From: Chryseobacterium pennae
Lineage (GTDB): Bacteria; Bacteroidota; Bacteroidia; Flavobacteriales; Weeksellaceae
Assembly (NCBI RefSeq): GCF_003385515.1
Contig: NZ_QNVT01000007.1
Span: 124,001 to 188,000, forward strand
Length of the DNA stretch: 64,000 nt
Direction: 5' to 3'
The notes beneath the pieces are model-generated. The model had not been told where the DNA came from. It did not search any database and worked only from the letters and a program-made list of their open reading frames with translations. Every line of letters starts with the position of its first letter. Position 1 is the first letter of the stretch. Of the stretch, positions 59,330 to 64,000 are shown piece after piece. The position numbers and the translations under genes were made by a program.

Positions 59330-62218
59330 TTAAAACCCGACTTCCAGTCCGAAAATAAATGAACGGGCCTGAGGATATCTCCCGGTATCTACGCCATACG
59401 TTTCCATTCCCACTTCAGGGTCAAAACCTGTATATTTGGTAATGGTAAACAGGTTATTGCTGGTAACATACACTCTGATTTTATTCACATCAAGTTTTTT
59501 GTAAAGTTCACGTGGTAATGAATATCCAACTGTAAGGTTTTTAAGCCTCAAATAAGAACCGTCTTCTACATAGAAATCTGATACTTTGGAGTAATTACCG
59601 CTTGGATCACCCTGCACCACTCTTGGAATATTGGTATTGGTATTCTGAGGCGTCCATGCATTCAGGATATCTCTGTCCATATTATAATTCTGTCCTGTTC
59701 CTCCTGGGTTTAATGAAATAAATTTCAATCCGTTGAAGATTTTGTTTCCATAGACACCCTGAAAGAATAAGTTAAGGTCAAAGTTTTTCCAGGTCATGTT
59801 ATAAGAGAATCCGTAAGAGAATTTTGGATATGGATTTCCAAGGTTTACAAAATCATTATTATTCAATGCTCCTGTATTGCCTTCTTTTTTCAGGAATTTA
59901 ATATCTCCGGGTTTCGCATTAGGCTGAATAAGATTACCGTTAGCATCTTTATAATTGTTAATTTCTGCCTGGCTCTGGAAAATCCCATCGGTCTTATAAC
60001 CATAATAAGAATAAAGAGATTCGCCCACTTTTATACGGGTAGGCTTCAGAACTCCACGTACGTTATTACTGTTAACAAAAATCTCATCCACATCGGCTAA
60101 CTGCTTCACCGTATTTTTTAGTTGACTAAGAGTTACTCCGATTGAATAGGTAAAATCTCCGGTATTTTTACCATTAAAATTAATTCCTATTTCATATCCT
60201 TTATCCTGAAACAACCCTGCATTTACATACTGATCTACATAGGTTGCTGTACTCGGAAGGTTCACATTGAAGATTTGATCAGTTGAATTCTTCACGAAGT
60301 AATCAAATTGCATAGAAAGCCTGTTACGGAAGAAGGAAGCATCTACCCCAAAGTTGGTTTGTTCTGATTTCCCCCATTTTAAATCCGGATTGGGCCTTGT
60401 CTTCGCGTAGTAAGCAATATTCTGTGTCGGATCCTGTCCGAAAATAATGTTATTATCACGAATCATCTGCGGATTTACTGCCTGGTAAGAAACCCCGCCA
60501 AGGTTTCCTAAAATACCATGACTTCCTCTTAATTTCAGGTTGGAGAGCCATACAATATCTTTCATGAAATTTTCTTTGGATACCATCCATGCTCCTGAAA
60601 TGGAATAATAATCTGCAAAATGTTTTTCTTTAGAGACTAAAGATGTTCCATCTCTCCTTCCCAGTAAACTGATCATATATTTTCCGGCATAGTCATAGTT
60701 TACCCTTGCCAGATAAGAAGTTAAAGCACTTCTGTATTTATAACTTTCTGCTTCTTTATAAGTATCTGCAGCATTCTGAAGATATCGGAAGGCTTCCGCT
60801 TCACTTCTGAAATCAAAAGTTTTTGCCCGGAACCCATCTTCTGTTGTTTTCTGGAACGTTAAACCTGCAAGAAAGTCAAAACTATGTTTACCCGTTGTGA
60901 ATTTATAAGTAAGGAGCTGCTCAGCAAGAGAGGTAGATACATTGTTGTTCTGATATTCCAAACTGTTGGTATCGAAGATCTTCCCTACCTCCAACACTCT
61001 GGAAGTAAATTCTTTCACATTTCCTATTTTAAATGTTTGAGCAAAGTTGGATCGGAATTTCAAATCTTTAGCTAACGCAACTTCGATATAAGGATTAATC
61101 AATATCTCATGGGTAGGATTCTGAATACTGATTCTTTTAAGATAAGCAACCGGGTTAATCATATCTCCATATCCTCCTGCCACATCAATGGGTAATCCTG
61201 AAAAGGCTCCTGATGGTGTATAAATCGGAACGTTAGGTGGGTAATACATGGCAGCAACCAAAGCTCCTGTATATCCATTCTTTGTGTTGGCTGTATTTCC
61301 GTCAGAGTAATTATAATACATATTCTCTCCAATCGTCAGCCAGTCTTTTACTTTGTGTTCAGAGTTTACCCTGAAGTTATATCGTTTTGCCTGAGTGTTC
61401 AATAAAATTCCTTCAAGACTTCTATGGTTCATTCCTACGAAGAATTTGGATTTATCACTTCCTCCGCTAAGATTTACATTGTATTCCTGGATGGTTCCTG
61501 TACGGAAGATATCTTTCATCCAGTTGGTTCTAGTAATACCTCCATCAGCATATTTCTCAGCATCGAAGGCCAGTGGAAGACTGCTCAGTTTTCCTGCATT
61601 CTCATATGCCTGACGCATTACATCCTGGAACTCTGCAGCATTTAAAGATTCTCTTAATTTCCATGCCTGATTAATTCCGTATTTTACATCAAAATCCACT
61701 GTCAGTGTTCCTTTTTTTCCTCTTTTTGTGGTAATCAGGATCACCCCTCCGGAAGACCTAGCTCCGTAAATAGCAGCAGAAGCATCCTTAAGCACAGAAA
61801 TATCCTGAATATCGTTAGGATTAATAGCAGGAGTTCCGTTAAAAACAACGCCATCCACAACATAAAGAGGGGTTTCACCATTCACCCCGCCCAGACCACG
61901 GATATTTACTTTAGGGGAGCCATTAGGATCTCCTCCTTCGTTCACTACAGTTACTCCGGGAGCTTTTCCCTGAAGAACTTCACCTACTCCAGACAGAGAT
62001 CTGGAAGTAAGCTTATCCAATGAAGCCTCCGAAACAGCACCGGAAACCTTACTTTTTTTCTGTGTTCCGTATCCAACAACGACAATCTCGTCGATGGATT
62101 TTTCTTTTAAACTGTCTTTTTTTTGAGAGAGGAACATCGGTGAAGCTGAAATTGCACCAATAAGTAATACCCTACCCGTTAAATATGTTACTGAGACAGG
62201 GATTTTAAATACATTCAT
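59330..62218 (-). CDS. SusC/RagA family TonB-linked outer-membrane transporter
   Basis: TonB-dependent importer, 962 residues, working with the SusD lipoprotein. The frame continues 24 bases further to a TTG, but that codon lies within the -7 box; the ATG at 62218 (MNVFKIPVSVTYLTGRVLLI) follows an AAGGA ribosome site and gives a signal peptide. The mature start has the SusC box EIVVVGYGTQKKSKVSGAV, then the plug domain (GEVLQGKAPGVTVVNEGG, YVVDGVVFNG, DISVLKDASAAIYGARSSGG) and a 22-strand barrel ending RSFIFGLEVGF. It lacks the carboxypeptidase-regulatory domain that precedes the plug in many SusC proteins. First gene of the operon. Confidence 0.94.
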   Translation of the reverse strand: MNVFKIPVSVTYLTGRVLLIGAISASPMFLSQKKDSLKEKSIDEIVVVGYGTQKKSKVSGAVSEASLDKLTSRSLSGVGEVLQGKAPGVTVVNEGGDPNGSPKVNIRGLGGVNGETPLYVVDGVVFNGTPAINPNDIQDISVLKDASAAIYGARSSGGVILITTKRGKKGTLTVDFDVKYGINQAWKLRESLNAAEFQDVMRQAYENAGKLSSLPLAFDAEKYADGGITRTNWMKDIFRTGTIQEYNVNLSGGSDKSKFFVGMNHRSLEGILLNTQAKRYNFRVNSEHKVKDWLTIGENMYYNYSDGNTANTKNGYTGALVAAMYYPPNVPIYTPSGAFSGLPIDVAGGYGDMINPVAYLKRISIQNPTHEILINPYIEVALAKDLKFRSNFAQTFKIGNVKEFTSRVLEVGKIFDTNSLEYQNNNVSTSLAEQLLTYKFTTGKHSFDFLAGLTFQKTTEDGFRAKTFDFRSEAEAFRYLQNAADTYKEAESYKYRSALTSYLARVNYDYAGKYMISLLGRRDGTSLVSKEKHFADYYSISGAWMVSKENFMKDIVWLSNLKLRGSHGILGNLGGVSYQAVNPQMIRDNNIIFGQDPTQNIAYYAKTRPNPDLKWGKSEQTNFGVDASFFRNRLSMQFDYFVKNSTDQIFNVNLPSTATYVDQYVNAGLFQDKGYEIGINFNGKNTGDFTYSIGVTLSQLKNTVKQLADVDEIFVNSNNVRGVLKPTRIKVGESLYSYYGYKTDGIFQSQAEINNYKDANGNLIQPNAKPGDIKFLKKEGNTGALNNNDFVNLGNPYPKFSYGFSYNMTWKNFDLNLFFQGVYGNKIFNGLKFISLNPGGTGQNYNMDRDILNAWTPQNTNTNIPRVVQGDPSGNYSKVSDFYVEDGSYLRLKNLTVGYSLPRELYKKLDVNKIRVYVTSNNLFTITKYTGFDPEVGMETYGVDTGRYPQARSFIFGLEVGF

Positions 62219-62239
62219 GACATCCTTTTTAATTAGATG

Positions 62240-62247
62240 CAAAATTA
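62240..62247 (-). promoter_or_regulatory. -7 box for susCD
   Basis: On the minus strand TAATTTTG followed by C, 21 bases ahead of the ATG at 62218. Confidence 0.65.
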
Positions 62248-62619
62248 GAACAGCCCTACCTCCCGTTAGATTAATATTTCCTTATGTTTTTATTAAGAAA
62301 TTTTAGTTTCTCATGAATATTGGATTCAATAACAAAAATTAACTTGTTTATTTACAATATGATAAACTATTAAAGTAATTATTCTATCGATATTCTATAC
62401 ATAGCTAAGATTAACTTTACCTTAAGTTTAGAATCCATCAGACCCAGACGAAAGAACAGGTTTTCCTCTTTCCTGCAGAAGTATTCGGGGTTAATAAATT
62501 ACAGACTTCTCTTTTCTTTTTTTACATTTGCTGAAAATAGATTTTCGTACTCACAGACAATCGAAAAACAGTGATTGATGGGTAAGAAAAATGAAACAAT
62601 AAAAAATCATACGAATTAA
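62248..62619. other. Divergent intergenic region between susC and the SDR gene
   Basis: About 370 bases without a gene. It holds a TACATTTG box at 62523-62530 (for the SDR gene, leader about 90 bases) and is otherwise AT-rich. A partial direct pattern of TATTCTATCGATATTCTATAC occurs at 62381-62401. I see no operator I can name. Confidence 0.5.
62523..62530 (+). promoter_or_regulatory. -7 box for the SDR gene
   Basis: TACATTTG followed by C, 90 bases before the ATG. Confidence 0.5.
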
Positions 62620-63414
62620 ATGACCATTATCATCACAGGAACCTCTTCAGGAATTGGATTTGCTTTGGCCGAATACTTTGGTAAAAAAGGGCACAACGTA
62701 TATGGTTTGAGCCGAAAATATACAGAAAGCCAATACTTCAAATCTATCCCTACGGACGTTACTGATAATTCCGCTGTACAGAATGCCATGGCAGAAGTTT
62801 TGAAAACTGAAACCAGAATAGACGTTCTCATCAACAATGCAGGAATGGGCATGGTAGGGGCTGTAGAAGATTGTACCAAAGAAGATATTCTAAAACTTTT
62901 CAGCTTAAATCTTGCCGGCCCTGTTCAGATGATGAGTGCTGTTCTTCCGAAGATGCGTGAACACCAATTCGGAAAAATTATTAATGTATCCAGCATCGGA
63001 AGTGAAATGGGACTGCCGTTCCGTGGATTTTACTCCGCTTCAAAATCAGCTTTGGATAAAGTAACCGAAGCCATGAGATACGAAGTTTACCCTTGGAATA
63101 TTGAGGTATGCTCTCTGCATTTGGGTGATATTAAAACGAATATTGCAGAAAACAGAGTGATTGCTCAGGTTTCTCAGCCATATAAAAATGTTTTTGATAA
63201 AGTCTATGCTCTGATGAACTCCCATGTGGATGAAGGAACTGAACCATTGGAAGTAGCAGAATATATTGAGAAACTTTTAGGAAAGAATAAATGGAAAGCT
63301 CATTATTATTTTGGTAAATTCGGGCAGAAAATCGGAGTTCCGCTAAAATGGATTCTTCCGCAGGGTGTTTATGAGAATTTAATGAAGAAATATAATAAAC
63401 TGGATAAAAATTAG
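62620..63414 (+). CDS. Short-chain dehydrogenase/reductase
   Basis: NAD(P)-dependent oxidoreductase of the classical SDR family, 264 residues. Cofactor motif TGTSSGIG (residues 6-13), NNAG at 72-75, the catalytic Tyr-Lys as Y138-x3-K142 in FYSASKSALDKV, and the Ser in NVSSIGSEMG (about 124-125). The variable C-terminal substrate lid (GKFGQKIGVPLKWILPQGVYE) resembles retinol/steroid-type or fatty-acyl SDRs, but the substrate cannot be told. Single-gene unit. Confidence 0.93.
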   Translation: MTIIITGTSSGIGFALAEYFGKKGHNVYGLSRKYTESQYFKSIPTDVTDNSAVQNAMAEVLKTETRIDVLINNAGMGMVGAVEDCTKEDILKLFSLNLAGPVQMMSAVLPKMREHQFGKIINVSSIGSEMGLPFRGFYSASKSALDKVTEAMRYEVYPWNIEVCSLHLGDIKTNIAENRVIAQVSQPYKNVFDKVYALMNSHVDEGTEPLEVAEYIEKLLGKNKWKAHYYFGKFGQKIGVPLKWILPQGVYENLMKKYNKLDKN

Positions 63415-63430
63415 TTGATTGATAGAACGC

Positions 63431-63470
63431 ATTGTCATTCTGAACGGAATGAAATGCGGTGAAGAATCTT
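63431..63470. repeat. GTCATTCTGAACG...GAAGAATCT intergenic element
   Basis: ATTGTCATTCTGAACGGAAT, then GAAATGCGGTGAAGAATCTT. This pattern of TCATTCTGAxCGxA...TGAAGAATC is one I recall as a dispersed non-coding word in many Bacteroidota genomes. Only one copy is visible here. Confidence 0.45.
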
Positions 63471-63546
63471 TTTGTATTTTTATGCGGTTCTTTATTCGCT
63501 TTTGAACGATGTTCACAAGCCTTCAATTTATATTCAGAATGGCAAT

Positions 63547-64000
63547 TTGAAGTTACTTTTAAAAATATTTTTTGTTCTGTTCTGCGTTTTTATACAAGCG
63601 CAGAAAAAACAGTATTGGCTGATCGATACGGAAACCAAGGTCAGAAAAAAAGTAAAGGATTCCACGTCTGCAGTAAAATTTCTGGACTCTCTGGCTCAAA
63701 ACAATTACTTTTTCACCCAACTGAAGGAGGTAAAAATAAAAGGCGACAGTACAGAAATTTTCTTTGACAAAGGAAAAAACTTTAATCAAAGCTATGTAAA
63801 TCTTTCCGACTCTATTGTTCAGAAACTTAAAATTCAGAAAGATTTTTTTACTAAAAATTTAGATTCCACCAAGAAGAGCATCAATAAAAATTATATTGAT
63901 GAGGGATATTCTTTCAGCAGGATCAAATCAAAATACAAAGGACAGAAAAACGGATATCCGGTTGTAGAACTTGATATCAATAAAAATGATAAAAGAACGA
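63547..64000 (+). CDS. POTRA-type outer-membrane protein (BamA/TamA-like), 3' end cut by window edge
   Basis: An open frame runs to the end of the window (at least 151 codons). It starts at TTG 63547 (KLLLKIFFVLFCVFIQAQ after the initiator), which gives a clean signal peptide; no in-frame ATG upstream does. The mature part KKQYWLIDTETKVRKKVKDS, AVKFLDSLAQNNYFFTQLKE, then NYIDEGYSFSRIKSKYKGQK and GYPVVELDINKNDKR has the beta-alpha-alpha-beta-beta rhythm of POTRA repeats from outer-membrane assembly factors of the Omp85 superfamily. The barrel lies outside the window. Assignment is inferred from this pattern only. Confidence 0.6.
   Translation, partial: MKLLLKIFFVLFCVFIQAQKKQYWLIDTETKVRKKVKDSTSAVKFLDSLAQNNYFFTQLKEVKIKGDSTEIFFDKGKNFNQSYVNLSDSIVQKLKIQKDFFTKNLDSTKKSINKNYIDEGYSFSRIKSKYKGQKNGYPVVELDINKNDKRT

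Noticed and set aside
63459..63767. Plus-strand frame overlapping the POTRA-type gene in another frame
   Set aside because: The TTG-start frame gives a signal peptide and POTRA rhythm and stays open to the edge; this one does not.
1..64000. CRISPR arrays, tRNA, rRNA or insertion sequences
   Set aside because: I looked through the intergenic regions and saw no regular spacer repeats, cloverleaf-like genes, rRNA stretches or transposase frames.

Overview
The window is a chromosomal segment of an AT-rich Bacteroidota genome, most likely Chryseobacterium or a close Weeksellaceae relative. Evidence for this: the promoters carry the Bacteroidota -7 box TAnnTTTG; start codons usually lack a strong Shine-Dalgarno; exported proteins have short signal peptides ending in ...AQ; several proteins carry type IX secretion (T9SS) C-terminal signals (three gliding-motility/CHU_C type, two Por_Secre_tail type); and there is a SusC/SusD pair. 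The genus is inferred from protein style, not from a search. I see no tRNA, rRNA, CRISPR array, prophage or insertion sequence.

Layout. 0-4.3 kb: 3' part of gltX, then accA, a secreted repeat-family protein on the minus strand, and tsf. 4.5-14.2 kb: three tandem giant T9SS surface proteins with an IgGFc-binding-like N-terminus. 14.4-18.2 kb: a secreted carboxypeptidase-regulatory-like protein, trmB, and three more members of the small exported family seen at 2.6 kb. 18.5-20.3 kb: the ribosomal operon rplM-rpsI-rpsB on the minus strand, now separated from tsf. 20.8-28 kb: a DUF3667 zinc-ribbon membrane protein, a small membrane protein, the giant fused mutase icmF, and two envelope proteins of unknown function. 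28-36.4 kb: an M16 protease, a Dph6-like ATP pyrophosphatase, a PLP decarboxylase, a beta-lactamase-fold lipoprotein, a 2H phosphoesterase, ruvC and a small secreted protein. 36.6-43.4 kb: a secreted M43 metalloprotease; a translationally coupled pair of a DUF4407 membrane protein and a Clp-like AAA+ ATPase fused to an FtsH-like M41 peptidase; a secreted phage-tail-collar protein with a T9SS partner; and a KTSC protein. 43.5-49.9 kb (minus): guaB, an ECF sigma / anti-sigma-like / DUF4252 operon, a GlmU-like protein and rpmE type B. 50-55.6 kb: a beta-helix lipoprotein, a MazG-like enzyme, aroA, two small secreted proteins and a PI-PLC-like lipoprotein. 55.8-62.2 kb (minus): a phosphodiesterase-alkaline phosphatase fusion and a SusCD pair. 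62.6-64 kb: an SDR oxidoreductase and the start of a POTRA-type outer-membrane protein that runs off the window.

How the genes work together. Housekeeping genes (translation, fatty-acid, purine and aromatic synthesis, recombination) alternate with envelope genes. The most intriguing unit is the DUF4407/AAA-M41 pair, which looks like a membrane-tethered ATP-dependent protease with an unusual motor. A second is the group PI-PLC, GDPD-like/alkaline-phosphatase fusion and SusCD, which reads as a phosphodiester or phospholipid scavenging locus. The positions of tsf and rplM-rpsI-rpsB suggest an inversion of about 15 kb whose edges carry inverted paralogs of one small exported protein family.
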